Positions 16,152-26,300 of a stretch of 64,000 nucleotides of DNA are shown here, piece by piece (the stretch's first letter is position 1; each line of letters begins with the position of its first letter). The DNA is taken from positions 88,080 through 152,079 of the forward strand of contig FCNA01000028.1 of NCBI GenBank assembly GCA_900018345.1, read 5' to 3'. The stretch is from Clostridiales bacterium CHKCI006. GTDB lineage: Bacteria > Bacillota_I > Bacilli_A > Erysipelotrichales > Coprobacillaceae. The notes under the pieces are model-generated. The model saw only the letters and a program-made list of their open reading frames with translations. It did not search any database and was not told the DNA's origin. The position numbers and the translations under genes are program-made.

Positions 16152-16481
16152 ATGAACGATAAAACGAAAGCACAGCTGCAGGCAAAACTAAGCCGGTTAA
16201 AGACCATCTCCAGCCAATTAGAACTGGCTGATGGCATCTGTTTTTCCATTGAAGATCTGAATGATGCCTATATAGAAGCCAAGGTCCAGGATCTTAAACA
16301 GAAAATGGACAAGTTGGCTGACAAGTTAAGTCTGGCCAAAGATCAGGACAGTTATCAACGGATGTATCATCAGTTGGAAGACTATGAGCAGGCCATCTAT
16401 CTGCTTGAAAAAAAACATTCGCGAACCTATCTACGCGCTAAAAAGATGCAGCAAAAGCAAAAGGATCAGTCCGAAAACTGA
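16152..16481 (+). CDS. Hypothetical coiled-coil protein, 109 aa
   Basis: 109 residues, soluble, Lys/Gln/Leu-rich with heptad-like spacing across most of its length (for example KVQDLKQKMDKLADKLSLAK), ending in a basic Gln/Lys tail. No family recognised. GAGGTGAAG precedes the ATG, 30 bp after the YrzE-like gene, so the two are probably one transcript. Its stop codon is inside the following terminator. Confidence 0.65.
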   Translation: MNDKTKAQLQAKLSRLKTISSQLELADGICFSIEDLNDAYIEAKVQDLKQKMDKLADKLSLAKDQDSYQRMYHQLEDYEQAIYLLEKKHSRTYLRAKKMQQKQKDQSEN

Positions 16482-16491
16482 TCCCCTTTTT
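16463..16491. terminator. Bidirectional terminator
   Basis: Perfect 8-bp stem GGATCAGT/ACTGATCC with a 6-nt loop (16463-16484) and T run to 16491. The other strand ends in TTTTG, so it can also stop the leftward nagA operon. Confidence 0.82.
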
Positions 16492-16493
16492 CA

Positions 16494-17372
16494 TTATTGA
16501 ACGATTTCGACGGCAAAGTCACACTGGAAAGTATCGCCGACATCCAATGTCACAACACCCTCTTTATCTTTTAATTCGCCCGTAAAATCATTGTAATCTG
16601 CATGACCGACCCATGGTTCGATGGCAATCAGACCACCGACATGTTTGGCTGCCCAAATGCCTAAATGATTGAAATGATGCATATGGAAAACAATCGCTTT
16701 TCCATGATTCAGGCTGCGTAAAGCGACCCATTCGCTCTTAAAGTCTTTAACGACCACCGCATCCTCGTCAAACATCGCCTGACGAACAAAGAAGCGACGT
16801 TCGTTATCAAACAGTTTTTTAGTCTCATGGCTCATGGCGCGATGGGCCACATCAATGATCTTCTGATCTAATGTTTCATTCTGTTCGAATTCCAGATAAT
16901 AATCATTGCTTGACTCATTCTCATAGAATGGGCAGGCAAAGGCCGGATGACCACCAACTGCAAAAACAATTGGTTTCTCGTCCACATTCTTGACCTCAAT
17001 CAAACAAGCTAAAGTGGAACCCTCTAAACGATAAGTCACTTTTAATTCAAAAAGATATGGATACTGCTTCAAAATGTCTGGATTGCTGCGCAAGGTAAAA
17101 ACCACTTCTGTATCCGAATGACTCGTCACTTCAAATTCATTATGACGAGCAAATCCGTGTTGTGTCAGATGATAGGTCTTTCCCTCTACCAGATAGGTAT
17201 CATCCCTAACCGCACCCACAATTGGGAATAGAATTGGCGCACTGTTGGCCCACTGACTTGGATCACGACGCCACATATAATTCAGGTCATCTTTCAAACC
17301 GATAATGCGATGGATCTCTGCTCCTTTAGGATGAAGATCAACCGATAAATAATCATTTTTTAATGTAATCAT
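16494..17372 (-). CDS. Aldose 1-epimerase family protein (LacX-like)
   Basis: 292 residues from the ATG at 17372 (AAAGGAG upstream). A GalM-type beta-sandwich is indicated by FPIVGAVRDD, the His-containing HGFARHNEFEV, GGHPAFACPF and the C-terminal IEPWVGHAD with its conserved Glu. It resembles the LacX/YeaD-type epimerases more than canonical GalM. It probably interconverts sugar anomers. Its ATG overlaps the nagA stop as ATGA, so it is tied to amino-sugar use. Confidence 0.87.
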   Translation of the reverse strand: MITLKNDYLSVDLHPKGAEIHRIIGLKDDLNYMWRRDPSQWANSAPILFPIVGAVRDDTYLVEGKTYHLTQHGFARHNEFEVTSHSDTEVVFTLRSNPDILKQYPYLFELKVTYRLEGSTLACLIEVKNVDEKPIVFAVGGHPAFACPFYENESSNDYYLEFEQNETLDQKIIDVAHRAMSHETKKLFDNERRFFVRQAMFDEDAVVVKDFKSEWVALRSLNHGKAIVFHMHHFNHLGIWAAKHVGGLIAIEPWVGHADYNDFTGELKDKEGVVTLDVGDTFQCDFAVEIVQ

Positions 17373-18508
17373 GCAAGACTTTTCTCCTTTCCATCCAGCA
17401 TTGCCCATTTGATATCGATCTTGTCATCAAACATGATCAGATCCGCCTTCTTATAAGGTGCGATTTGACCTATCTGCATCAAATGGCAGGAACGGGCTGG
17501 ATTATATGAAGCCATACGTACCGCTTCATAAATAGGCATATGTAAATAATGGCAGGCATTATACACAGCCACATTGAGTTTTAAAACACTGCCTGCAATG
17601 GTTCCGTCTTCCAGACGGGCCTGTCCATTCTTCACAAAGACTTCCTGGCCGCCCAACTGGTAAGTGCCATCGGACACCCCGGATGCTTCCATCGAATCGG
17701 TAATCAGGCACACTTTCTCTACCCCTTTTTCTCTGATCAGGGTCTTAGCTGCTGCCCAATGGACATGGAAACCATCCAGGATCAATTCAGCATAGACTTC
17801 GTCAGAGTCAAATACGGCTCCGACAACGCCAGGTGCACGATGCGTAAAAGCCGTCATCGCATTGTAAGTATGGGTCGCATGGTTGACCCCAGTCATAAAG
17901 GCTGTTTTTGCCTGTTCATAGGTCGCCCCCGTATGACCGATGCTGACAGTCACACCCTGCGCCTTTAAATAATGAATCAGCTTCTCTGCACCAGGTTGTT
18001 CAGGTGCAATGGTGATCAGACGAATCACCTTCCCGTGTTCACCAACCATTTCCTGGTAAGCCTCGATTGAAGGTGCCAGCACGTATTGACCAGGCTGTGC
18101 CCCTTTATGTGCCTGATCGATAAATGGTCCTTCCATATGGACACCAGCCACTTTAGCGCCGTTTTCATGTCCCATGTACTTCGCGCAGTTGACGATTGCC
18201 TGATGCGTCTGGTCAATAGACTGTGTCATCGTCGTTGGCAAGAAGCTGGTTACGCCTGTCTTTAAACAGTTGACAGAAATCGTATCAATAGACTCCGGTG
18301 TCCCATTCATCGTATCGCATAGATTCCGTCCATGCGTATGGATATCTACAAACCCAGGTGATACATAGAGTCCTTTCGCATCAATGATCTCATATCCATC
18401 CGGAACCGAGTCACTCAATCCGACAATCCTGTCATCTTCAATCAGTACATTTGTTTCTTGAACAGTATCTTTTAAGATGACTTTCCCGTTAACGATTGCT
18501 TTTTTCAT
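17369..18508 (-). CDS. nagA: N-acetylglucosamine-6-phosphate deacetylase
   Basis: 379 residues from the ATG at 18508 (AAAGGAG upstream). Amidohydrolase metal and substrate residues visible: FVDIHTHGR (about 57-65), HMEGPFID (Glu metal ligand), SIGHTGATYEQA, NHATHTYNAM, and the catalytic Asp in CLITDSMEASG. Deacetylates GlcNAc-6-P to GlcN-6-P for cell-wall recycling or catabolism. Followed by the LacX-like epimerase; no nagB or PTS is nearby. Confidence 0.95.
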   Translation of the reverse strand: MKKAIVNGKVILKDTVQETNVLIEDDRIVGLSDSVPDGYEIIDAKGLYVSPGFVDIHTHGRNLCDTMNGTPESIDTISVNCLKTGVTSFLPTTMTQSIDQTHQAIVNCAKYMGHENGAKVAGVHMEGPFIDQAHKGAQPGQYVLAPSIEAYQEMVGEHGKVIRLITIAPEQPGAEKLIHYLKAQGVTVSIGHTGATYEQAKTAFMTGVNHATHTYNAMTAFTHRAPGVVGAVFDSDEVYAELILDGFHVHWAAAKTLIREKGVEKVCLITDSMEASGVSDGTYQLGGQEVFVKNGQARLEDGTIAGSVLKLNVAVYNACHYLHMPIYEAVRMASYNPARSCHLMQIGQIAPYKKADLIMFDDKIDIKWAMLDGKEKSLA

Positions 18509-18542
18509 AAGAATCTCCTTTCTCATTTTCATTTGTAATTCT

Positions 18543-18571
18543 ATTATACCATTTCACTGGAAACTTGCCAA
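18543..18571 (-). promoter_or_regulatory. nagA promoter
   Basis: Minus-strand -35 TTGGCA (18566-18571), 17-bp spacer, -10 TATAAT (18543-18548) preceded by TGG. Confidence 0.78.
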
Positions 18572-18583
18572 TCAACTGACCAT

Positions 18584-18613
18584 ACAAAAAAGGCAGAAGT
18601 TAATCTTCTGCCT
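18584..18613 (-). terminator. Terminator after rbfA
   Basis: Stem AGGCAGAAG/CTTCTGCCT (18591-18599 with 18605-18613) with a 5-nt loop and T-rich tail on the minus strand. It contains the rbfA stop codon and ends the rimP-rbfA operon. Confidence 0.82.
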
Positions 18614-18962
18614 GAGGATCATCATTCTCATGGATCTCTTTGATCAGACTTTCAATCTTATCGCCGTAATCCAAGGAAGAATCATAAATAAATTTCAATT
18701 CTGGAACGCGTCGGATCGTCAAACGTGAAGCCAGCATCGAGCGGATAAATCCTTTGGATTTTTCCAGCGCCTCGAGTCCGTGCTTTTTCTTATAGCCCTG
18801 TCCTAAAAAGGTAACATAGACCTTAGCGAGAGAAAAATCGCCTGTGACTTCCACACCGGTAATGGTGATGAAGCCAACCTGTGGATTCTTAACTTCCTTA
18901 CTGATGATATCTGTCAGTTCACGCTGCAGGATCCCGTTCATCTTTTCTTTTTTTACTGCCAT
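18600..18962 (-). CDS. rbfA: 30S ribosome-binding factor A
   Basis: 120 residues. KH-like fold protein with the family hallmarks QRELTDIISKEVKNPQ near the N-terminus, VTGDFSLAKVYVTFLG in the middle and RRVPELKFIYDSSLDYG near the C-terminus. Aids 16S rRNA 5'-end maturation and 30S assembly. Last gene of rimP-nusA-ylxR-ylxQ-infB-rbfA, 4 bp after infB, with only a weak ribosome-binding site. Confidence 0.95.
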   Translation of the reverse strand: MAVKKEKMNGILQRELTDIISKEVKNPQVGFITITGVEVTGDFSLAKVYVTFLGQGYKKKHGLEALEKSKGFIRSMLASRLTIRRVPELKFIYDSSLDYGDKIESLIKEIHENDDPQAED

Positions 18963-18966
18963 AGTT

Positions 18967-20838
18967 CTAGTCTCTTTCTACTTCCTGCATCTCAAAGGCT
19001 TCAATGATATCGCCCTCTTTGATGTCATTAAAGTTCTCAATGGTCATACCGCATTCATAGCCAGCCTGAACTTCACGCACATCGTTTTGGAAACGTCTCA
19101 GACTACCTAACTTACCGGTGTAGACAACAACACCATCACGAATCAAACGTACACCGCAGTCGCGTTTCATACAGCCATCTGTTACATAAGAACCTGCCAC
19201 AGAACCGACTTTGGAAACCTTGATGACCTGACGAATCTCTGCCTGGCCAATAACGACTTCTTCAATAACCGGTGCAAGCATTCCTTTCATCGCTGCTTCG
19301 ATTTCTTCCACCATCTTATAGATAATGTTGTGCAGGCGGATCTCGACACCTTCCTGCTCAGCAAACTTACGCACATTAGCATCCGGACGCACATTGAATC
19401 CGTAGATGATCGCTTTAGATGCACTTGCCAGCAGGACGTCAGATTCCGAAATAGCCCCTACGGTAGAACGGATGACATTGACACGGATATTGTCCATAGT
19501 AATTTTCTCCAATGAAGCCTTCACTGCTTCAGCCGTTCCCTGGACATCTGCCTTGACGATGATATTGATTTCCTGAACCTCTCCGCTGTTGATTTGAGCG
19601 TACAGATCATCTAAAGACATTGCCGCATTCGTACGTCTTTCTTTCTCCTGTTTGCTCTTGAGACGTTCCTGTCCAATATGACGTGCTTTCTTTTCTGAAT
19701 CGAAAGCCATGAATTTATCACCGGCACTTGGGACATCACTCAGACCAGTAATCTCGACAGGTGTAGCTGGACCAGCTTCCTTTAATTCCTGTCCGCGATC
19801 GTTGACCATGCGACGCACACGTCCAAAGGTCGTACCAACAACGATTGGATCGCCTGAACGAAGTGTTCCGTTTTCAACTAAGAGCGTTGCCACAGGTCCG
19901 CGTCCTTTATCGAGTTTCCCTTCGATGACTGAACCGTATGCATAGCGTTTTGGATTTGCTTTCAAATCAGCCAGTTCAGCGACAACTGTGATTGTTTCTA
20001 AAAGATCGTCAATTCCCAGCTTCTGTTTCGCACTGATTTCGCAGAATACGGTATCTCCGCCCCAGTCTTCCGGCATCAGACCGAGATCAGCTAATTCGCC
20101 TTTGATACGTTCAGGATCTGCTCCTGGTTTATCGATCTTATTGACTGCTACCACAATAGGGACTCCGGCTGCCTTCGCATGATCGATGGCCTCTTTGGTC
20201 TGCGGCATCACGCCGTCATCAGCAGCTACCACGATAATGACAATGTCAGTGACCTGTGCCCCACGTGCACGCATTGCTGTGAAGGCCTCATGGCCTGGTG
20301 TATCTAAGAAAGTAATCTTCTTTCCGTTGATTTCAACCTGGTAGGCACCAATATGCTGCGTAATCCCACCAAATTCTCCTTCAACCACACGTGACTTACG
20401 AATGGCATCCAGCAAAGTGGTTTTCCCATGGTCAACATGCCCCATGATCGTAACGACTGGTGGACGATTGACAAGATCGGCTTCAGCATCGACAATCTCG
20501 ATATCTTCGAAATTGACTTCACTGACTTCTACATGTTTTTTGGTTTCATAACCATATTCCAGACAAACCAGTTCTACGGTTTCATCATCCAGACTGGAAT
20601 TGATCGTCAGCATCTTCCCTAACATAAACAGGAATTTAATAATGGCTGCAGCTGGCTGATTGACTTTTTCGGCCAATTCACCAACAGTAATCCCTTCTTC
20701 ATAAACGACTACACCATCATTCAATTTCTCCTCTACCTGTTTTTTTGGTGGTACATTCGAAATGAGTGGATTCTTTTTCTTATGTGTATTTTTCTTTGAC
20801 CGATTGGCTGAAGGTCGATTTCTATTTGGTTTCGCCAT
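18967..20838 (-). CDS. infB: Translation initiation factor IF-2 (short form)
   Basis: 623 residues from the ATG at 20838; an in-frame GTG at 20847 lies inside the ribosome-binding region. IF2_N domain ([21 protein letters not shown]) is followed quickly by the G domain: G1 GHVDHGKTT (about 133), DTPGHEAF, and NKIDK. Domains II-IV follow ([16 protein letters not shown], then the C-terminal fMet-tRNA domain). The basic N-terminal extension is only about 45 residues, so the protein is shorter than in Bacillus (about 716). The start overlaps the ylxQ end. Confidence 0.96.
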   Translation of the reverse strand: MAKPNRNRPSANRSKKNTHKKKNPLISNVPPKKQVEEKLNDGVVVYEEGITVGELAEKVNQPAAAIIKFLFMLGKMLTINSSLDDETVELVCLEYGYETKKHVEVSEVNFEDIEIVDAEADLVNRPPVVTIMGHVDHGKTTLLDAIRKSRVVEGEFGGITQHIGAYQVEINGKKITFLDTPGHEAFTAMRARGAQVTDIVIIVVAADDGVMPQTKEAIDHAKAAGVPIVVAVNKIDKPGADPERIKGELADLGLMPEDWGGDTVFCEISAKQKLGIDDLLETITVVAELADLKANPKRYAYGSVIEGKLDKGRGPVATLLVENGTLRSGDPIVVGTTFGRVRRMVNDRGQELKEAGPATPVEITGLSDVPSAGDKFMAFDSEKKARHIGQERLKSKQEKERRTNAAMSLDDLYAQINSGEVQEINIIVKADVQGTAEAVKASLEKITMDNIRVNVIRSTVGAISESDVLLASASKAIIYGFNVRPDANVRKFAEQEGVEIRLHNIIYKMVEEIEAAMKGMLAPVIEEVVIGQAEIRQVIKVSKVGSVAGSYVTDGCMKRDCGVRLIRDGVVVYTGKLGSLRRFQNDVREVQAGYECGMTIENFNDIKEGDIIEAFEMQEVERD

Positions 20839-21151
20839 TTTCTTCACCTACCCCTAACTTTTCTTTCAATTTCTTCGCAAAGCCCGCATTTAAGATAGCC
20901 ACGCTTTTGCGATTGTGTTTGCCGATAGCAGTTGAGAGTGCTTCACTATCTTCCACCATCAAACATTCCACCTGATAATAGTGACATTTGTCTGTCACTT
21001 GTTTTTGTGTTCCCTGACTGCTATCACTAGCAAGCAAGACCAGAACAGCCTGCTTTTGACGAACCGCAGGCAGGACCTGAGATCCGCTCACAAGCGCTCC
21101 GGCTCTGACCATCAGGCCAAGAAGATTTGCTGCATCACGATTCAACAACAT
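20822..21151 (-). CDS. ylxQ: L7Ae-family ribosomal/RNA-binding protein YlxQ
   Basis: 109 residues with the L7Ae fold signature [18 protein letters not shown] and [20 protein letters not shown]. The family binds kink-turn RNAs. Placed between ylxR and infB as in other Bacillota. Overlaps ylxR by 17 bp at its start and infB by 17 bp at its end. Confidence 0.88.
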   Translation of the reverse strand: MLLNRDAANLLGLMVRAGALVSGSQVLPAVRQKQAVLVLLASDSSQGTQKQVTDKCHYYQVECLMVEDSEALSTAIGKHNRKSVAILNAGFAKKLKEKLGVGEENGETK

Positions 21152-21395
21152 ACTTCATCAGCTCCTCATAGATTTCATCAGGAATGTCCGTCTCCAGCGC
21201 ACGTTTCAATGCACCTTTCTTACGCGCCAGCTCAATGGCCTCTTTAGAGCGTTTCAGATAAGCGCCACGACCATTCTTCTTTCCGGTGTCATCCACGAAA
21301 AGCTCGCCTTCCTTATTTTTGACGACCCGAATTAATTCACGTTTGGGTAACTGTTCGCCAGTTGCCACACATTTGCGTAACGGGATTTTTTTCAT
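21135..21395 (-). CDS. ylxR: YlxR (DUF448) RNA-binding protein
   Basis: 86 residues. RKCVATGEQLPKRELIRVV at the N-terminus and the invariant GRGAYLKRS motif define the family. YlxR proteins bind RNA and have been linked to RNase P modulation. AGGTGATTGG precedes the ATG, 11 bp after nusA. Confidence 0.93.
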   Translation of the reverse strand: MKKIPLRKCVATGEQLPKRELIRVVKNKEGELFVDDTGKKNGRGAYLKRSKEAIELARKKGALKRALETDIPDEIYEELMKYVVES

Positions 21396-21406
21396 CCAAT
21401 CACCTC

Positions 21407-22720
21407 TTAATTCTCATCATAATATTCATCATAAGCATCATAGTCGATCTCTTCATCATACTTTGACAGCTCATCATCTTCATATTCGTAATCCTCTTCC
21501 TCATCGTCATCATAAATTGGCAGAGGTTCAGGTTTAACGACTTCTTCTTCCTCTTCTTCACTTTCTGAAGGTGTAGTGTCTTCCCAGAAATCTTCTTCAT
21601 CCGCCTGTACAACAGGGCTAGTCAGATCTTCCTGTTCGGTTGTCTCTTCTTCCTGGCTGGACATCGCGATGCCTTCTTCGATCGCTTCAGAAACAGACTT
21701 GATGTCGATCTTCCATTTGGTCAGACGAACAGCCAGACGGGCATTCTGACCACGTTTACCGATAGCTAAAGACAACTGATTATCAGGAACGATCACGATG
21801 GCACTATGTTCTTCTTCGTCGATAATGACGTTAATGACCGTTGCTGGACTCAGCGCATTTGAAATAAAGACTTTTGGATCTTCAGAATATTCGATGATGT
21901 CGATCATTTCACCATTTAACTCTTCAACCACATTCCGTACACGAGTTCCCTTAGGTCCTACGCAAGCTCCGATTGGGTCGATATTGTCATTCTGAGCATA
22001 AACAGCAATCTTCGTTCGTTCTCCGGCTTCACGGCTGACAGACTTGATTTCAACTGTCCCTTCGAAAATCTCTGGGACCTCCAGTTCAAATAAACGTTTG
22101 ACCAGCTGCGGATCTGTTCGAGAGACATTGACATGGGTGCCTTTAGTACTGTTTTCAACATCCGTGACATATACCTTAATGCTCTGCCCTTCTTTTAGCT
22201 GTTCGCCAGGAATCTGATGGCTCACTGGCAGCAATGCACCGGTCTTACCGATATTGATAATGGCAAAACGTGGTTCTACCCGATCAACGATTCCCGTGAT
22301 GATCTCATCTTTTTTATCTGCATACTCGTTATAGAGAGCCTCTTTTTCAGCCTCTCGAATCTTCTGACGTAAGATCTGTTTTACCTGACTGGTTGCCAGA
22401 CGACCAAAGACTTCCGGAGATACCATGGTTTCCAGTGTATCGCCGATATTTTTACGAGGATCCACTTCTCTTGCTTCTTCTAGGGATACTTCCAGGTCTT
22501 CATCATTGACATCATCCACAACTTCGCGAATCTCATATAGAACAATACTGAAATTTTTTGGATTGATCTCAACTCGCACATTCGCTTCTGGACACATGTA
22601 GTTCTTTTTGTATGACTTTTCCAGTGCTTCTGTCAGCGCGTCAATGACCACTTGTTTGGAAATTCCGCGCTCATTTTCCAGCACGTCCAGCGCTTCAATG
22701 ATTTTCTTAGAGATACTCAT
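21407..22720 (-). CDS. nusA: Transcription termination/antitermination factor NusA with long acidic tail
   Basis: 437 residues. N-terminal RNAP-binding domain (1-130), S1 domain (DEIITGIVDRVEPRFAIINI, about 137-156), and two KH domains with GACVGPKGTRVRNVVEEL and SLAIGKRGQNARLAVRLT. These bind RNA polymerase and nascent RNA to modulate pausing and termination. After about residue 363 the protein changes to a tail of some 75 residues that is mainly Glu, Asp and Tyr. B. subtilis NusA (371 aa) lacks this, and it differs from the AR repeats of E. coli NusA. AGGAGG precedes the ATG. Confidence 0.95.
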   Translation of the reverse strand: MSISKKIIEALDVLENERGISKQVVIDALTEALEKSYKKNYMCPEANVRVEINPKNFSIVLYEIREVVDDVNDEDLEVSLEEAREVDPRKNIGDTLETMVSPEVFGRLATSQVKQILRQKIREAEKEALYNEYADKKDEIITGIVDRVEPRFAIINIGKTGALLPVSHQIPGEQLKEGQSIKVYVTDVENSTKGTHVNVSRTDPQLVKRLFELEVPEIFEGTVEIKSVSREAGERTKIAVYAQNDNIDPIGACVGPKGTRVRNVVEELNGEMIDIIEYSEDPKVFISNALSPATVINVIIDEEEHSAIVIVPDNQLSLAIGKRGQNARLAVRLTKWKIDIKSVSEAIEEGIAMSSQEEETTEQEDLTSPVVQADEEDFWEDTTPSESEEEEEEVVKPEPLPIYDDDEEEDYEYEDDELSKYDEEIDYDAYDEYYDEN

Positions 22721-22736
22721 TTCTTATTTCCTCCTG

Positions 22737-23204
22737 TTAAAACTTTACCGCTAAGCGAATCGATTCAATATTTTCGTAATTGATTTGGCATTTCTTTTTA
22801 ATGTTTTTGACCAGATATTCTAAATGGATGCAGCCGTCTTGACAGTCTAGGATCGTCCCGTAAATTTCGTCGAACCCATCCACGGGTTCTTTAGGCCAGA
22901 TGCAGACATACTGACCGACTGCTTTTTCTACCTGCTCATAGCTCTTCAATGGTCTTTCAGCACCAGGACTGGATACTTCTAAATAATATTCCCCTTCAAT
23001 TGGATCGACCTCATCCAGTTTTGCGCTAATATCCTCAGAAACAGCAACACAGGTATCCATATCTAATGAGCCATTGTTTTTATCGACATAGATTCTTAAA
23101 TACCATTCTCCCTGTTCTTTGACATATTCCAGATCATCCAGATAACAGTCATGCTGCTCAAGCAGCGGCGTGATCATTGTTTTGATTTCATCTAATAGAG
23201 ACAT
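22737..23204 (-). CDS. rimP: Ribosome maturation factor RimP
   Basis: 155 residues. Family signature EVSSPGAERPLKS in the middle, preceded by an alpha/beta N-terminal domain with WYLRIYVDKNNGSLDMDTC and followed by an SH3-like domain. Needed for 30S maturation. First gene of the nusA-infB operon; GGAAGGAGG precedes the ATG. Its leader carries a promoter and a hairpin. Confidence 0.95.
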   Translation of the reverse strand: MSLLDEIKTMITPLLEQHDCYLDDLEYVKEQGEWYLRIYVDKNNGSLDMDTCVAVSEDISAKLDEVDPIEGEYYLEVSSPGAERPLKSYEQVEKAVGQYVCIWPKEPVDGFDEIYGTILDCQDGCIHLEYLVKNIKKKCQINYENIESIRLAVKF

Positions 23205-23236
23205 GCTGGTCCTCCTTCCTTCATCTCAATAATAAA

Positions 23237-23254
23237 GAGTGGGTTCCCCCACTC
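23237..23254 (-). terminator. Hairpin in the rimP leader (terminator/attenuator candidate)
   Basis: Stem GAGTGGG/CCCACTC with a 4-nt loop followed by TTTATTATT on the minus strand. It lies downstream of the rimP promoter and 33 bp upstream of the rimP start, so it may end polC transcripts or act as an attenuator in the nusA-operon leader. Confidence 0.55.
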
Positions 23255-23274
23255 GTGTACTTTCTACGCTTATT

Positions 23275-23302
23275 ATTCTACCACATTTTAGCTAAATTAC
23301 AA
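23275..23302 (-). promoter_or_regulatory. rimP-nusA operon promoter
   Basis: Minus-strand -35 TTGTAA (23297-23302), 16-bp spacer, -10 TAGAAT (23275-23280) preceded by TGG. Confidence 0.65.
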
Positions 23303-23339
23303 CCCAAAAGCATGCATTTACTTCTAAAAATCAGCTTTT

Positions 23340-26300
23340 TTAAAATAAACTCAGCTGATTTTCTTCCTGCAGATGGTCAAAGACATTCATACTGCTGAGT
23401 GTTTTGATATGCGTGTTATTCAAACGTGTCCGCTTGATGACATCTTCCTTAGAAAGGAAAGGATGTTCATTACGTGCCTGAACGATGGTCACAGCCACCG
23501 ACTCCCCTAAACCGTCGATGCAGCTGAAAGGCGGTACGATCAAATGTGGATCATTAGGATGCGGCAGAAAACGCGTCGCATCTGATAGTTCCAGATCGAT
23601 ATTGCTGAAAGCAAAACCGCGTTCAAACATCTCGATGCAAATTTCAAAAACCGAATATAGATCTTCATCTTTCTTGGTTGTCCGGTGCTCCTGTTTCAGC
23701 TTTTCGATCTCTCGATGGCGGTTCATCACGACATCCTTGCCGCGGATCATGCTTTCAATCTCATAAGCATCACAGCGAGTCGTGAAATAAACAGAATAAT
23801 ATTCCACCGGATAATATAGTTTCCACCAGGCCACACGGATAGCCGATAACACGTAAGCGGCGGCATGTGCCTTCGGGAACATGTATTTGATCTTGGCACA
23901 GGAATCGATATACCATTGGGCAATATTATTATCCTCAAGTACCTTGACCCATTCCTGCCAACCTTCTTTATTCTTAGAAGGCTGTCCTTTACGTACGAAC
24001 TCCATGATCTTAAAGGCCTGTAAAGGCTCTAAGCCATGCTGCATCAAATAGACCATGATATCGTCACGACATCCGATAACCTCTTTTAGCGTACAGGTAC
24101 CGGATTTGATCAATAACTCTGCATTTCCCAGATAAACATCGGTCCCATGAGACAGTCCGGAAATGATGACCAGATCACTAAAGGTCGATGGATGCGTCTG
24201 TTCAAGCATTCCGCGTACAAATGGGGTTCCGAATTCCGGCAAGCCTAAGGCGCCTGTCTTACAGTTGATCATACTCAGGTCGATCCCCATCGCTTCGGTT
24301 GAGTTAAAGAGACTCATGACCTTTTTGTCATTGGTCGGTATGTCCTTGGGATCAATGTGCGTCAGATCCTGCAGCATACGAATGACCGTAGGGTCGACAT
24401 GGCCCAGGATATCCAGTTTCAAGACATTATCATGGATGGCATGGAAGTCGAAGTGTGTGGTCTTCCATAAGCTGGTCAGATCATCGGCCGGATACTGAAC
24501 CGGGGTAAAATCAAAGACATCCATCTCTCGCGGAATGACAATGATCCCGCCCGGATGTTGACCGGTCGTCCGCTTGGTTCCGGTACAGCCGGCCGCAATG
24601 CGCTCCAGTTCCGCTGAACGAATCGTATCCTCTGTCCCCATCAGTTCACTATATCCTTTGGCATAACCATAGGCCGTCTTTTCGGCAACGGTGGAAATCG
24701 TACCGGCACGATAGACCTTATCCTCACCGAAGAGGACCTTGGTATAGTCATGCGCCTTCCACTGATAATCACCTGAGAAGTTCAAGTCGATGTCCGGTAC
24801 CTTATCCGCATTAAAACCCAGGAAGGTCTCAAACGGAATATTATGGCCATCCCCTTTTAAAGGTTTCCCACAGACAGGACAGCTTTTATCAGGCAGGTCA
24901 TAACCATCCGCGGTCTCTTCAGGATTCACAAATTCGCTGTAGCCACAATGTGGACAACGATAATGCGGCGGCAAAGGGTTGACCTCGGTGATGCCGGACA
25001 TGGTTGCCACGAAGCTCGATCCAACCGAACCACGGGACCCTACCAGATACCCATCTTCATTCGACTTCTTAACCAGACGATGGGCGATGTAATAAATAAC
25101 GCCAAATCCATGTTTAATGATGCTGCCCAGCTCACGATCCAAACGTTTTTCTACAATTTCCGGCAACTTCTCACCATACCATTCATGGGCGGTCTTGTAA
25201 CACAGGCGCTTCAACTCTTCATCCGCACCATCGATAGATGGGGTATACAGCTTATCATGGACCGGATTGATTTCCTCGATCATATCTGCAATCTTGCGTG
25301 TATTCGTCACAACGTATGCATATGCCTTGTCACTAGGCAGCCATTGGCTGAAGCTGGCGAGCATCTCATCAGTCGTGCGCAGATAGCAGCTTGGTGTAAA
25401 CGCCCGCGGATTACGCCGATCACAAAGCGGATGAGGTGTATGGTTCAATCCAATGGTCGGATTGGCAATAAAGACATCACGGAAGATCTTTTCTTCAGGC
25501 TCAAGAAAATGCACATCCCCACTGGCGACAACGAGCTTGTTTTTCTTTTCAGCGTGCTCGATCAAGCGTTGAAGGGATAATTTGAGATTGTCCACACTGG
25601 CAATCGAACCATGCTCAACCAGGTGATAATAATCTTCCAATGGCTGGATCTCTATATAATCATAAAAATCTAGTAGCGCATCCAGGGTCTCATCGTTGGC
25701 ATTCATGGCCGCCTCAAAAACCTCTGATTTATAACAGGAACTGCCAATCAACAAGCCATCATGATACTGACAGATCAATTCCTTAGGCAAGCGCGGCTCA
25801 TTATGGAAATAAGTGGTATTCGCCTCGGTAATCAGCTTAAAGAGATTCTTCAGCCCCTTCTTATTCTTCACTAGGAGAGTGGCATGATAAGGGTAAACCA
25901 GTTTAAAGACCTGATTCATATCCTGGCGGTCATTGATCTGATTGATATTATAGATGCCTTCGTTCATCAGCTGATGAAACATCATATTTAAGACGTTCGA
26001 AAGGACCTCCGCATCATAATCTGCACGGTGAGCTACGTCGTCATCATACGCAACACGATAAAATTTGGCAACAGCGCCAAGGCGGTAAGATTTCATCGGT
26101 TTTAAGATTGCTCTTGCAAGCGGCAGGGTATCGATGATCGTGTTTTGGATCGGTGGCTTTCCGGCTTTACGATATGCTTCGTTTAAGAAGCCGACATCGA
26201 AGGTCGCATTATGAGCGACAATGACATGATCGCCAAAGAAATCCATGATGCGATCGACCATTTCCACTGCCGTCGGAGCGTTCTTTACCATCTCATTGGA

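Noticed and set aside
24948..25580. Long rightward ORF (210 codons) antisense to polC
   Set aside because: It is the mirror of conserved polC codons, has no ribosome-binding site and no recognisable domain.
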